64,000 nucleotides of DNA from an uncultured Dysgonomonas sp. (GTDB lineage: Bacteria; Bacteroidota; Bacteroidia; Bacteroidales; Dysgonomonadaceae), in contig NZ_CAKUOF010000011.1 of NCBI RefSeq assembly GCF_934668725.1, forward strand, positions 62,001 to 126,000, written 5' to 3'. Below the pieces are notes generated by a model. The model searched no databases, was not told the origin of the DNA, and was given only the letters and a program-made list of their open reading frames with translations. This document shows positions 44,923 through 54,060 of the stretch, one piece after another. Made by a program: the position numbers and the translations under genes. Numbering within the stretch: position 1 is the stretch's first letter; every line of letters starts with the position of its first letter.

Positions 44923-45531
44923 ATGGATCGTAATATTGATGATTTAAGATATATCCGTTCTACAATGGAACGTTCTACCAAATTCCTTTCTCTAAGTGGA
45001 ATTTCTGGTGTTGTGGCAGGTTTGGTTGCATTATGTGGGGCTTATATGGCTTATCTTATAATGTTGGGATCGTTTGATATAACAGGTATTGTTATATATG
45101 ATCTTCTTATTTTGGCTGCTATTGTTTTGGTTTGTGCATGCTCGGTTGGAATCTATTTTTCAGTACGGAAAGCAAAGAAAATGGGAGCTAAGTTTTGGAC
45201 TCCGGTGACTTTTCAATTGATAAAAGATGCAGGTGTTCCGCTGGTTGTGGGAGGTTTGTTCAGTTTGATATTGGTATATCAAGGCTATTTCGGAATGACA
45301 GCATCTACCATGCTTATCTTTTATGGTATTGCATTGATTAATGCAGGAGCAAGAACGTATCGGGATATTAAAATACTGGGAGCCTGCGAAATAATTTTAG
45401 GCTTGCTTGCTGGTATATTTATAGGAAACGGACTGATATTGTGGGCAATGGGATTTGGTGTTTTACATATTGTGTATGGCATTGTGATGTACATGAAGTA
45501 TGATGCAAAATCGGATAAACCAAATGGATGA
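44923..45531 (+). CDS. Six-TM membrane protein upstream of winged-helix regulator
   Basis: A 202-residue protein with about six hydrophobic segments (24-46, 57-79, 103-121, 125-142, 151-168, 171-190) and charged ends. I do not recognise a defined family, although similar proteins are encoded with winged-helix regulators and creD in Bacteroidota. Its stop overlaps the start of the regulator gene by 4 nt (ATGA), so translation is coupled. A dyad ACTTTG-N5-CAAAGT lies just before the start codon. It could be a sensor or an effector of envelope stress; this is inference. Confidence 0.78.
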   Translation: MDRNIDDLRYIRSTMERSTKFLSLSGISGVVAGLVALCGAYMAYLIMLGSFDITGIVIYDLLILAAIVLVCACSVGIYFSVRKAKKMGAKFWTPVTFQLIKDAGVPLVVGGLFSLILVYQGYFGMTASTMLIFYGIALINAGARTYRDIKILGACEIILGLLAGIFIGNGLILWAMGFGVLHIVYGIVMYMKYDAKSDKPNG

Positions 45532-45830
45532 TGAAAGATATAATATCAGGTCTAAATAAGATATTCGATAGCAGGATACGCTTGGGTATTATGTCGATAT
45601 TAGTAGTGAATGATAGTGTCGATTTTAATACTATTAAAGAGGTTCTCGAAGTGACTGACGGTAATTTGGCTAGCCATCTTAAGGCTTTGGAAAAAGAAGA
45701 GGTAATTGCTGTGAAAAAGCAGTTTGTCGGGCGAAAACCAAATACTTCATATAGTGTTACCGATCATGGGCGAAAGCTATTTCAAGAACATATTGATGCA
45801 CTCGAAAAACTAATTAATCCTTTAACGTAA
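45528..45830 (+). CDS. Winged-helix transcriptional regulator
   Basis: A 100-residue protein consisting of one winged helix-turn-helix (DSVDFNTIKEVLEVTDGNLASHLKALEKEEVI, with a basic wing KKQFVGRKPNTSYSVT) plus a C-terminal helix. It resembles the small regulators that follow the transcription-factor-like PF13601 pattern and are found next to creD. It overlaps the upstream membrane-protein gene and precedes creD by 55 nt. The two matching dyads flanking the gene pair suggest that it regulates its own operon and creD. Confidence 0.88.
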   Translation: MMKDIISGLNKIFDSRIRLGIMSILVVNDSVDFNTIKEVLEVTDGNLASHLKALEKEEVIAVKKQFVGRKPNTSYSVTDHGRKLFQEHIDALEKLINPLT

Positions 45831-45847
45831 ATTTTTTTTAATTATAC

Positions 45848-45864
45848 ACTTTGAGTTTCAAAGT
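45848..45864 (+). promoter_or_regulatory. Operator-like dyad ACTTTG-N5-CAAAGT, site 2 (creD)
   Basis: ACTTTG, AGTTT, CAAAGT, 21 nt before the creD start codon. Same half-sites and spacing as 44898-44914. Confidence 0.65.
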
Positions 45865-45885
45865 TCTTTTAAGTTATAAGGCAAT

Positions 45886-47208
45886 ATGGAAACGACTAAG
45901 AATTTTTTTAGAAATCAGACTCTAACCACTAAAATAGTGATAGTTGTAGTCTTAACTTTGTTGATGCTTATTCCTATTGGAATGGTGAAGTCTCTTATCC
46001 AAGAGCGTGAAGGCAACAAGCTTGCTGAACAAACGGAAATGAGCAACCGATGGGGTGGGCGACAATTGTTGACAGGACCTGTTTTGGTATTGCCGCTTAA
46101 GAAAGATATTAATGAAAAGGGCATAGCTTCGAGTTTTATTTATTATCTGCCAGATGAATATAAGGTGACAGGTGATATTAAACCCGAAGAACGAACCAGA
46201 GGGATACAAAAGATACTAAGTTATCAATCAGCAATGCATTTTGAAGGGAAATTTGTATCTCCCGATTGTTCGAAACTGGCTATAGATCAGTCTACTATAT
46301 TATGGGATGAGGCATATGTTGTGATGGGAATATCTAATTTGCAGGGAGTGAAAAATAAAATAGTATTTAATTTGAATGGAAGCCCTCAGGAGATTTTAGC
46401 CAATGTAGGAGATAATGACTTGATCCGCTCAGGAGTGATGGTGAAAATGCCCCTTTCGTCTGCCGATATGGTTAAAAGTTACAATTTTGATTTCGATTTG
46501 GTACTCAATGGTACGGATGGGCTCCATTTTCTTCCAATAGGAAAACAAACATCTGTACATCTGAAATCGACATGGAAGTCAGTTGCCTACACAGGCGATT
46601 ATGTGCCTACAGAAAAATCGGATATTAAAGACGGTATTGACGCTCAGTGGGATATCTTTGATTATAATAGGAGCTATACTCAGATGTGGGTTGGCAAAAA
46701 CGATTCTTTTGGGAGTAATAAATTGGGGCTTGATCTTCTTTTACCCGTAGATCATTATCAAAAGACGATGCGTGCCGTTAAATATGCGATTATGTTTATT
46801 GCCCTTACTTTCTTGGTATTCTTTATGGTCGAGTTGTTGAGTAAGAAACGAATCCATCCCGTACAATATTTGCTGGTCAGCTTTGTGTTAATATTGTTTT
46901 ACAGTTTGCTGTTGGCATTATCGGAACACATTGGGTTCGATTGGTCATATCTGGTATCAGCTTTAGCTATTGTGCTTCTTATAACGGCATATTCACATTC
47001 GATATTCAAATCGAAGAAAGAGACTGTTTTTATGGGGATATTCTTAAGTGGATTATATGTATTCTTATATGTTGTGATTCAACTGGAGGATATGGCTCTC
47101 TTGTTAGGTAGTATCGGATTGTTTATTGCTTTAGCTACCGTGATGTTTGTATCACGTAAAATAAATTGGTACAAGGATGACGGTGTGCTAGAGCAGCCTG
47201 TAGATTGA
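45886..47208 (+). CDS. creD: Cell envelope integrity protein CreD
   Basis: A 440-residue inner-membrane protein. One TM near the N-terminus (about 17-33) is followed by a large periplasmic domain (about 40-290, with the conserved RGIQKILSYQS region) and five or six C-terminal TM segments (about 295-430). CreD is a CreBC regulon member in enterobacteria that affects colicin E2 tolerance and envelope stability. In Bacteroidota the creBC pair is often absent and a small winged-helix regulator adjoins, as seen here. The gene is convergent with the DUF3857 pair, separated by a strong hairpin. Confidence 0.92.
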   Translation: METTKNFFRNQTLTTKIVIVVVLTLLMLIPIGMVKSLIQEREGNKLAEQTEMSNRWGGRQLLTGPVLVLPLKKDINEKGIASSFIYYLPDEYKVTGDIKPEERTRGIQKILSYQSAMHFEGKFVSPDCSKLAIDQSTILWDEAYVVMGISNLQGVKNKIVFNLNGSPQEILANVGDNDLIRSGVMVKMPLSSADMVKSYNFDFDLVLNGTDGLHFLPIGKQTSVHLKSTWKSVAYTGDYVPTEKSDIKDGIDAQWDIFDYNRSYTQMWVGKNDSFGSNKLGLDLLLPVDHYQKTMRAVKYAIMFIALTFLVFFMVELLSKKRIHPVQYLLVSFVLILFYSLLLALSEHIGFDWSYLVSALAIVLLITAYSHSIFKSKKETVFMGIFLSGLYVFLYVVIQLEDMALLLGSIGLFIALATVMFVSRKINWYKDDGVLEQPVD

Positions 47209-47215
47209 GATTTTC

Positions 47216-47267
47216 TTTAAATAATAAGAGAGGCGCATACTAGTATCCGCCTCTCTTATTATTTAAA
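47216..47267. terminator. Bidirectional terminator between creD and the DUF3857 pair
   Basis: A 20-bp perfect stem (arms 47216-47235 and 47248-47267, GC-rich part GAGAGGCG / CGCCTCTC) with a 12-nt loop that is itself a palindrome (ATACTAGTAT). The outer part of each arm is A/T only, so either strand ends in a T-rich tail. It fits the convergent gene arrangement. Confidence 0.88.
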
Positions 47268-47288
47268 CATATCTGTTGTTTAGAGTAT

Positions 47289-49250
47289 TTATTCTTTAAC
47301 CAACACAATCATATCGGAAAACTGTTTAATAATTTCTGCATATGAATACTTAAGACGTGCATAGTCTTTGGCATCGTATAAGTTTGTATTGAAGAAATAT
47401 TTGGCAGATATCTCTATTTTATTATCGACCATCTTTGTGTTATAGCTTATAGTCATTAAGCGACTATCGTGAGTAAGCTCTTTGGGCAGATATTCTACTT
47501 TATAGCCTTCGGGAATCTCTATTTCTGATTTATATTCTACATTACGTAAATAGATAAGATCAATAGGAAGTGTCCGTGTGGTTTGCTTGAACATATTATC
47601 CGAAACAGACAGATTACAGAAAGGATGAATGAATAACTTACCCGAAGCACTTTCGAAAGAGGTACTTGAATTAAATGAGAATCTAAATGGTTTATTCATT
47701 TCCGAATAATTGATAACGGTAAGGCTGTCTTCGATATTCACGTTGTTGTTTTTCTTAAAATACTCTACGAGGTTATCGTTTTTGCCATCGTAAGTATTGC
47801 GGAATTGATAAGCATCTTGTCCCGAAAGTATATATTCTATATTTACTTTTAATAATTGTTGTTTGGGTAATACTTTAATCTTAAAAACTTTTTGAGTCTT
47901 TGCAACTTCTTTTTGGGTTGTAACAATCCATTCTTCGGTTTTAGGTTTAACTACCAGTGCTTCCACGTTGATACAGCGTATAGGTAATTCGTCAAAATAA
48001 CGAAGAGGTTCGGTAGCATCAACAAAATATTTTTGTCCGTCTATTTCAATTTGTGCAATTACATAATTCAGAAATTGCTGAAAGGGATGGCTTTTGCTCA
48101 CAGCACCATGATTTCTAGTACTTAAAACAACCGGATTGACAGTGATATTGGCGGCTTTAAGTAATCCGATCAGGTATAAATTGATGTTTGCCGAATTACC
48201 ACTTTTAGCTTTCAGGAAAGTAGATAAATTATCGGAAGCAAATTTGCCATGTATTCCATCCCATTTATACATGGTTTTTACATATTGGGTAATTTCTATG
48301 GCTTGTTCCAGTTGTGATTTATTAGCAAGATTAAATGTTGGCAGTAGTTTTTTCCCTTCTTTTTCGCTGTTCTTTATATATTTGCCAAAATCGTCTCGCT
48401 TTAAGAAGTCATCACAAAGAGCTGGCCATGTTGATATGTAGTTCTGAGAGCCTCCACGAGGAAAATAAATTTTAGAGATCTGGAAATTTATACTTATTTT
48501 ATAGTCTTCTTCGGCACTGATAAATTCTTCATCTCTGAATGCTGGGAGGTTTTTCATTCCAAAGGAGTAAATTTTTTCCTGATAAAGGAGAGATCCGAAT
48601 CTTATATCCTGATTTTTTGCTACAGAATCAAATTCATCAAATTGTTTTATGCCCCGTACTATGTAGGTGTATTCGTAATAAGGGATTGCCCTGTAAATAA
48701 GCTTGCTGTGTATAACCGGAATTTTTTGTTGAAAGTCCCATTTTCGCATGTGAAAGAAAAAAGGTGTAACGATATGATATTTATATTCTATTACAGAGCC
48801 TTCTCTGACATTGGGGAGAGCTATTTTCAGGATGGAAACATCATTGTTTATCTTTTCTTCGAATATTTTTTTAGGGTCAAGAGCTGTTTTGGTTGATTTT
48901 CCATTTTCGTTATTATATACGGTTGCTTCTATATCAATAACAGATTCTACATCTCTACCATCTTTATAGAAAGGAATTTCTATCTGTGCATATTTCGTTC
49001 CAGCAGCCTTTAATATTTTTATTTTGGTTCGGGTCTCCATGTGCAGAAGAAACCCTTTGGTATCATCTCCTTGAAAATAGTTAGTACCTATATCATATAT
49101 AACTACGGCCTCTGCTTCGGGGTCGGCTGCATATTCGGTCATAGATGCCTCGTATTGGGTAATTTTGCCATATTCTTCCGAATAGTTTTCCTGAGCTTTG
49201 CTTATGAATGGAGCAATAGCAGCGAGAATACAAAGAATTATTTTTCTCAT
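47289..49250 (-). CDS. DUF3857 protein with degenerate transglutaminase domain
   Basis: A 653-residue exported protein (signal peptide 1-19, ending SKAQ). DUF3857 covers about 55-240 and a transglutaminase-like core about 290-420. The expected catalytic Cys site (GDC in the paralogue) reads SGNSANINLYL, and the catalytic His position reads LNYVIAQI, so the Cys and His of the triad are both replaced. Enzymatic activity is not expected. It overlaps by 4 nt with the upstream paralogue that keeps both residues. The two may act together on the cell surface or in the periplasm; function is unknown. Confidence 0.85.
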   Translation of the reverse strand: MRKIILCILAAIAPFISKAQENYSEEYGKITQYEASMTEYAADPEAEAVVIYDIGTNYFQGDDTKGFLLHMETRTKIKILKAAGTKYAQIEIPFYKDGRDVESVIDIEATVYNNENGKSTKTALDPKKIFEEKINNDVSILKIALPNVREGSVIEYKYHIVTPFFFHMRKWDFQQKIPVIHSKLIYRAIPYYEYTYIVRGIKQFDEFDSVAKNQDIRFGSLLYQEKIYSFGMKNLPAFRDEEFISAEEDYKISINFQISKIYFPRGGSQNYISTWPALCDDFLKRDDFGKYIKNSEKEGKKLLPTFNLANKSQLEQAIEITQYVKTMYKWDGIHGKFASDNLSTFLKAKSGNSANINLYLIGLLKAANITVNPVVLSTRNHGAVSKSHPFQQFLNYVIAQIEIDGQKYFVDATEPLRYFDELPIRCINVEALVVKPKTEEWIVTTQKEVAKTQKVFKIKVLPKQQLLKVNIEYILSGQDAYQFRNTYDGKNDNLVEYFKKNNNVNIEDSLTVINYSEMNKPFRFSFNSSTSFESASGKLFIHPFCNLSVSDNMFKQTTRTLPIDLIYLRNVEYKSEIEIPEGYKVEYLPKELTHDSRLMTISYNTKMVDNKIEISAKYFFNTNLYDAKDYARLKYSYAEIIKQFSDMIVLVKE

Positions 49251-51085
49251 AGTACTTCTATATAATAATTTTTTATTTCCATATTTCTAAGTTGCTGAAT
49301 AAATTCATAAAATTTATTGTATTCGGCAAGAGTGTAGTTGCCTGCTTTTATGAGCATCGACTTGTATACGGTTAGTTGATTGTCTTTTGCTTTAAACTGT
49401 AAGATATAGTGTCCGTAAGGAGTTATAATTTGTACGTTTGACGGAACCTTGCTGATAGTTGTATTTGGTATATCATACACAAGGCTGTCTTCGTAATATT
49501 GGGGGTAGTCAATCTGAACATCCTGCTTTCTTTTATCCGGAATTTCATAAAAAGGAACCTTTAAAGAATAAGGTGTTATTGATATATTATTTCCGAATTT
49601 CTTGGAAACGTTGTGCATCCGGCATTGCACGTCCAATTGTATTTTCGCGCTGTCTCTTGAGGTTTTTATAAAATCGAAGTTTATTAAATCAAATGAACCT
49701 GTAAGTATATTATTTCTCATATACTTGTCAATGACGTTTTTATTGATATTTTTTGAAAGATAATTTGAATTTTCATATTCATCGCCCCGGCGGGTTATCA
49801 ACATAGTCATATGTGCCGAATTGTCGTTATTTAATGTTGTTTTGATACTTCGATTGCATAATACATCCTGTGGTTTTTGCGTAGGAATGAAAATCAGTTT
49901 GCTGTTATTCTCCGTTATAAGTAATGCCTTTCTGTTTTGTATAGAAGAATGTATGTACCCAAATGGCAGGTTATTTGTTGTACATTCTAAAAAAGTAGTA
50001 TCCTTACCAAATGGAATGGTCAGAATAACGTGGTTAAAGTCCTGAGAAGCAAAATCGGAATCGATATCCTTTACCTCATCAGACATGTTGATGAGGGTAT
50101 AATAAGAGGGTATGCCTATATATTTTAATATAGACATCATGTAATTAGTTAAAGCTTTGCAATCGCCATAACGATTGTTTGCGACATATTCTGCGGAGTG
50201 GGTTTGAAGTCCGCCGACATTTAGGGTTACATTTATATAGCGGTTATAGTCTTGGAGATAATGATAGAGTATTGTGGCTTTTTCTTTAACATTTGTAATC
50301 CCCTGAAGGAGTCCGTCTATTTTTTTTGTTTCAGATTCGGGTAAGTGATCCCTGTTTGCATTTAAGCGATATATCCAGTTTCCGAAAGTTTGCCAATTCT
50401 CGAAACTACCATTTACCCCATAAATAAAATTGAGAGGTACAATTTCTAATACAGGAGCATTACTATTGTTTACAGAAGAATTCATTTCTCTCAGTAAGGG
50501 TTCGTAACCGAATTGCCAGGTGTAACGTATCGTTTTTAAACATGTTTCTTTCTTAGGAGCATCTATATTTTTTTGTTTATACTTTATCGGCTGGTCTTCT
50601 ATGGTTTCGACCGTGATTTTGGCATTTTTTACTTTGAGCCTTTTATTTCTATAATCGTATGAAGCTATTTGAACAAACTTATTTAGTGTTAGCTTGTATG
50701 AGTATACAACTCTGTATGGATATTCATTATGCTTTAGTTCAAATTCTTTTACGAAATCGTCTTCATAGAGTGATATATCGGAAATAGAACTCCGATCTAA
50801 TATTTCCTTACTTTTTAGTTTACGGATAATGTTTCCCGACATATCCTCGATCCAAGCATCGCCAACAGATAGTTTGTCTCCTTTTGAATAGGCTATCTGT
50901 ATTTCAGCATCATTATCACCATCCCTGTTATTTATCTGGATAATAATGGTATCATTTATTGTTAACTTATTATCGTTTATTTGTCGATGAGATATTAAAC
51001 TAACGATTTCGCTCGATGGTAATTCGTCTGATTTGGCAATATTTATCAATAATATTAAACAAAATAAGGTTAGTATTAACCGCAT
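49247..51085 (-). CDS. DUF3857 / transglutaminase-like protein, catalytic residues kept
   Basis: A 612-residue exported protein (signal peptide 1-18 or so). DUF3857 covers about 55-200 and the transglutaminase core about 260-370, with Cys in RYGDCKALTNYM and His in DFNHVILTI; the third position follows as LECTT in place of the usual Asp-Thr pattern. It could be a protease or amide-forming enzyme acting on envelope proteins. The downstream paralogue starts inside its stop codon region (4-nt overlap), so translation is coupled and a complex is plausible. Common in Bacteroidota, but the substrate is unknown. Confidence 0.86.
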   Translation of the reverse strand: MRLILTLFCLILLINIAKSDELPSSEIVSLISHRQINDNKLTINDTIIIQINNRDGDNDAEIQIAYSKGDKLSVGDAWIEDMSGNIIRKLKSKEILDRSSISDISLYEDDFVKEFELKHNEYPYRVVYSYKLTLNKFVQIASYDYRNKRLKVKNAKITVETIEDQPIKYKQKNIDAPKKETCLKTIRYTWQFGYEPLLREMNSSVNNSNAPVLEIVPLNFIYGVNGSFENWQTFGNWIYRLNANRDHLPESETKKIDGLLQGITNVKEKATILYHYLQDYNRYINVTLNVGGLQTHSAEYVANNRYGDCKALTNYMMSILKYIGIPSYYTLINMSDEVKDIDSDFASQDFNHVILTIPFGKDTTFLECTTNNLPFGYIHSSIQNRKALLITENNSKLIFIPTQKPQDVLCNRSIKTTLNNDNSAHMTMLITRRGDEYENSNYLSKNINKNVIDKYMRNNILTGSFDLINFDFIKTSRDSAKIQLDVQCRMHNVSKKFGNNISITPYSLKVPFYEIPDKRKQDVQIDYPQYYEDSLVYDIPNTTISKVPSNVQIITPYGHYILQFKAKDNQLTVYKSMLIKAGNYTLAEYNKFYEFIQQLRNMEIKNYYIEVL

Positions 51086-51163
51086 AAAAAATGTATATTA
51101 AGTTACATTTGCAAATGTAGTTAATAAAGTAATGTTGTGAAGCGGTAACTATGTATTATAAAG

Positions 51164-51200
51164 GAAAAAGTTTGCCTTCACAGGGTGAGGGCAAACTTTT
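51164..51200 (-). terminator. Intrinsic terminator after rubrerythrin
   Basis: An 11-bp stem (AAAAGTTTGCC at 51166-51176 and its complement at 51190-51200) with a small inner TCAC/GTGA pairing and A/T tails, 26 nt after the stop on the minus strand. Confidence 0.8.
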
Positions 51201-51225
51201 ATATTAATAAGAAGCTCTGCTTAAA

Positions 51226-51804
51226 TTAGAAATTCCATTTAAGTGGCTCAAAGTATGCTTGTGGATGCAAACATGCAGGACACTGTTTAGGGGCTGTTTT
51301 ACTTTTGATAACAAAACCGCAATTGATACATTGCCATTCGATAGGTTCTTCACGCATAAATACTTCTCCGCTTTCAACTCTGGCAAGAAGTGCTTTGTAA
51401 CGGTCTTCGTGCATATTTTCTACCTTAGCTATCATACGATACATCACAGCAATTTGTTTAAAGCCTTCAGCTTCTGCAATATCTGCAAATGCAGGATAGT
51501 CTTGAGCCCATTCTTCGTGTTCTCCTGCAGCAGCTTCTATCAAATTTTCGGCTGTAGTACCAATTTTTCCTGCAGGATAAGAAGCTGTAATTTCTACCAT
51601 TCCACCTTCCAGATACTTGAACATACGTTCAGCATGCTCTTTTTCTTGTTCGGCAGTTTCCATAAAGATAGCGGCAATTTGTTCAAAACCTTCGTTTTTA
51701 GCAGCTTTAGCAAACATCGTGTAACGCATTCTTGCTTGAGATTCTCCTGCGAATGATTTTAAAAGACATTTTTCGGTTTCTGTACCTTTAATACTCTTTT
51801 CCAT
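51226..51804 (-). CDS. rbr: Rubrerythrin
   Basis: A 192-residue peroxide-reducing protein. The N-terminal ferritin-like diiron domain (1-145) has Glu21 in FAGESQARMRY, an EQEKEHAERMF helix with the ExxH motif at 54-57, and EEWAQDYPAF, and a second ExxH in VENMHEDRY. The C-terminal rubredoxin-like domain has Cys159, Cys162, Cys175 and Cys178 for the FeS4 site. It reduces hydrogen peroxide with electrons from NAD(P)H-linked reductases and protects anaerobes against oxygen. It stands alone with its own terminator. Confidence 0.96.
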   Translation of the reverse strand: MEKSIKGTETEKCLLKSFAGESQARMRYTMFAKAAKNEGFEQIAAIFMETAEQEKEHAERMFKYLEGGMVEITASYPAGKIGTTAENLIEAAAGEHEEWAQDYPAFADIAEAEGFKQIAVMYRMIAKVENMHEDRYKALLARVESGEVFMREEPIEWQCINCGFVIKSKTAPKQCPACLHPQAYFEPLKWNF

Positions 51805-51980
51805 AATAGTTTATAGTTTTAGTTATTTTATTTAGATGATCAGTTTTTATAATAACTAATGTTATAACCTGTAGATGAATACAGTTATAAGTCTTTCTGG
51901 TTGATAGAGATAAAGTTACCAAATTATGACGGAGGAAAAAAACGAGTTTCTTATTCTGAAAAGTTTGTTTAGATTGTCAT

Positions 51981-52020
51981 AAAAATAAGTCCTACTAATT
52001 CAGATGATTAGCAGGACTTG
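51981..52020 (-). terminator. Intrinsic terminator after amino-acid permease
   Basis: A stem of AAGTCCT plus CTAAT (51987-51999) and the matching ATTAG plus AGGACTT (52007-52019) with one mismatch, followed on the minus strand by ATTTTTA. Confidence 0.7.
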
Positions 52021-52078
52021 TTTACTTCTGTTTTAGACCTAATTTATAATTGATCTAAGTTAAGGTTCAAGAGCATTG

Positions 52079-53722
52079 TTATATTTTTTTTATTAACCGA
52101 TATCCAAATATAATAATATGGATGGTTCCTAATGTTATTGCAAAACCGGCTAAAGTTAGATCTTGGTCAAAGCCTATTGCATATTGATGCCAAAGTGATA
52201 TAACAATAAGTATTGTAGATAATGTTATACTGGACAGGTTTAAAATATTGTTTTCTCTAGTTCTGAATACCTCTTTGCTTTTGCTTGCATTCTTACGACC
52301 ATACCATGTGTATATATCCAATCCTATAACCATCCATACTATCAACCGAATCCATGTGTCGAACGGAAGAAATACCATCATAAACAAACAGGTTAATATC
52401 CCTAGGATGGGTATTAAAGGCACTAATGGAGTTCTAAAGCCACGTCGAGCTTCCGGCATTGTTTTGCGCATTACAAGTATGCCTGTACATACAATAATAA
52501 AGGCCAGAAGCGTACCTATACTAGTCATTTCGCCTGCTACACGGGCAGGAACAAAGGCCGCAAAAGCACTTACCAATACAAGAAACAGGAGATTGCTGTT
52601 TACGGGAGTACGGTATTTGGGATGTACTTTTGAGAATGTCGCAGGCAATAATTTATCTTTACTCATACTGTAAAATACACGACTCTGGCCTAAAAGCATT
52701 ACTAATATAACGGATGAATATCCTGCTAAGATGGCAAGTGATATTGCTTTATTTAACCAAGGATAGGCGGGTTGAAATACTCCGTTTGCATCTACGCTTC
52801 CCATGTGTTCTATGGCTACTGATACAGGGGCAATACCATCTTGTCCTTTAAAGCTTAAATAAGGAGCTACACCTGTCATCACATGAGCAAATAATATATA
52901 TAGTATTGTGCATATGAGTAACGAACCAAGTATTCCTATAGGCATGTTTTTCTTCGGATTCTTTGTTTCTTGTGCAGCAGTGCTTACTGCATCGAAGCCT
53001 ATGAAAGCAAAGAAAACAATAGCCGCAGCACGGATTATGCCGCTGAATCCATATTCACCAAAAGTTCCTGTGTTTTCGGGTATGTAGGGAGTATAGTTGT
53101 CACTGTTGATGTATTTCCAACCCGCTGTAATAAACACAAGTACAATAATGACTTTTAATACTACAATTATTGAGTTGACAAATGAACTTTTGCTCGTGCC
53201 CCGTATTAAAATAAAACTCATGATAATAACTATAAAAGCTGCAGGAAGGTTAATGATACCTCCATCCCAAGGGCAGGAAGTCAAATCGGAAGGCAGGTAT
53301 ATTCCTATATCTTCGAGTAGTTTTACAAAGTACCTGCTCCAGCTGATACTAACTGTTGCAGATGCTACTGCATATTCCAGAACAAGATCCCAGCCTATGA
53401 TCCAAGCTATAAATTGCCCCATTGTTGCATACGAATAAGTGTATGCACTTCCGGCAACAGGTATCATCGACGCAAATTCGGCATAACATAATCCGGCAAA
53501 ACAACATCCTATGGCAGCTATGACAAATGATATTGTAATAGCAGATCCGGCATGGTCGGCAGCAGCATTCCCAGTAACAGAGAAAAGACCTGCGCCTATA
53601 ATAGCCCCTATACCAAGAGCTATAAGTTTCCATGGTCCCAATGTTTTTTTTAATGTGTGCTGTCCTTTATCGTTAGATTCTTCAACGAGTGTGTTAAGCG
53701 ATTTTTTGAGAAATAAACTCAT
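52079..53722 (-). CDS. APC family amino-acid permease
   Basis: A 547-residue transporter with about fourteen hydrophobic segments. The N-terminal TM1 motif GAIIGAGLFSVTGNAA and the TM6 region with FFAFIGFDAVSTAAQETKNPKKNMP match the cationic amino-acid transporter-like branch of the APC superfamily. It probably takes up amino acids by proton coupling or exchange; the substrate is not fixed by sequence. It is divergent from the aldolase gene, and the 338-nt gap between them contains an 18-bp dyad. Confidence 0.92.
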   Translation of the reverse strand: MSLFLKKSLNTLVEESNDKGQHTLKKTLGPWKLIALGIGAIIGAGLFSVTGNAAADHAGSAITISFVIAAIGCCFAGLCYAEFASMIPVAGSAYTYSYATMGQFIAWIIGWDLVLEYAVASATVSISWSRYFVKLLEDIGIYLPSDLTSCPWDGGIINLPAAFIVIIMSFILIRGTSKSSFVNSIIVVLKVIIVLVFITAGWKYINSDNYTPYIPENTGTFGEYGFSGIIRAAAIVFFAFIGFDAVSTAAQETKNPKKNMPIGILGSLLICTILYILFAHVMTGVAPYLSFKGQDGIAPVSVAIEHMGSVDANGVFQPAYPWLNKAISLAILAGYSSVILVMLLGQSRVFYSMSKDKLLPATFSKVHPKYRTPVNSNLLFLVLVSAFAAFVPARVAGEMTSIGTLLAFIIVCTGILVMRKTMPEARRGFRTPLVPLIPILGILTCLFMMVFLPFDTWIRLIVWMVIGLDIYTWYGRKNASKSKEVFRTRENNILNLSSITLSTILIVISLWHQYAIGFDQDLTLAGFAITLGTIHIIIFGYRLIKKI

Positions 53723-53886
53723 ATAATTTGTATTGTTTTTATAGTTGTGATTATATATAACCTAATTAAACATTCTTTTGTGTGATCATTTACATCAAAT
53801 GGAATTATTCAGATCGAACTTTATCTCTAATTCTCTGTTATAATAATAGATTAGTACAAAGATGAAGATTGTTATATAAAGCACCA

Positions 53887-53904
53887 ATACCATCAATATG
53901 GTAT
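53887..53904. promoter_or_regulatory. Dyad ATACCAT-N4-ATGGTAT between permease and fba
   Basis: Perfect 7-bp arms with a CAAT spacer, roughly in the middle of the divergent region. A regulator site for either gene is possible. No regulator is adjacent. Confidence 0.35.
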
Positions 53905-54001
53905 ATTCCTCTACTCCGAGAGTGTTTTATTTATGGGTGAACTTGACGGCTGTTTCTTTATTTTTGCTATGCCCAAAGCTGTTTTATTCATATTTATTTT
54001 T

Positions 54002-54009
54002 TACTTTTG
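54002..54009 (+). promoter_or_regulatory. -7 element of the aldolase gene
   Basis: TACTTTTG matches TAnnTTTG, 51 nt before the start codon. The -33 area is weak. Confidence 0.55.
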
Positions 54010-54060
54010 TAAAAGAGTATTAAATATTCAATCAATAATTATTATAATAAAATTAAAACA

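Larger units (their letters stand above)
53723..54060. other. Intergenic region between permease and fba
   Basis: Gene-free region of 338 nt between divergent genes. It holds the dyad ATACCAT-N4-ATGGTAT at 53887-53904 and the aldolase promoter at 54002-54009. I see no further structure. Confidence 0.7.
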
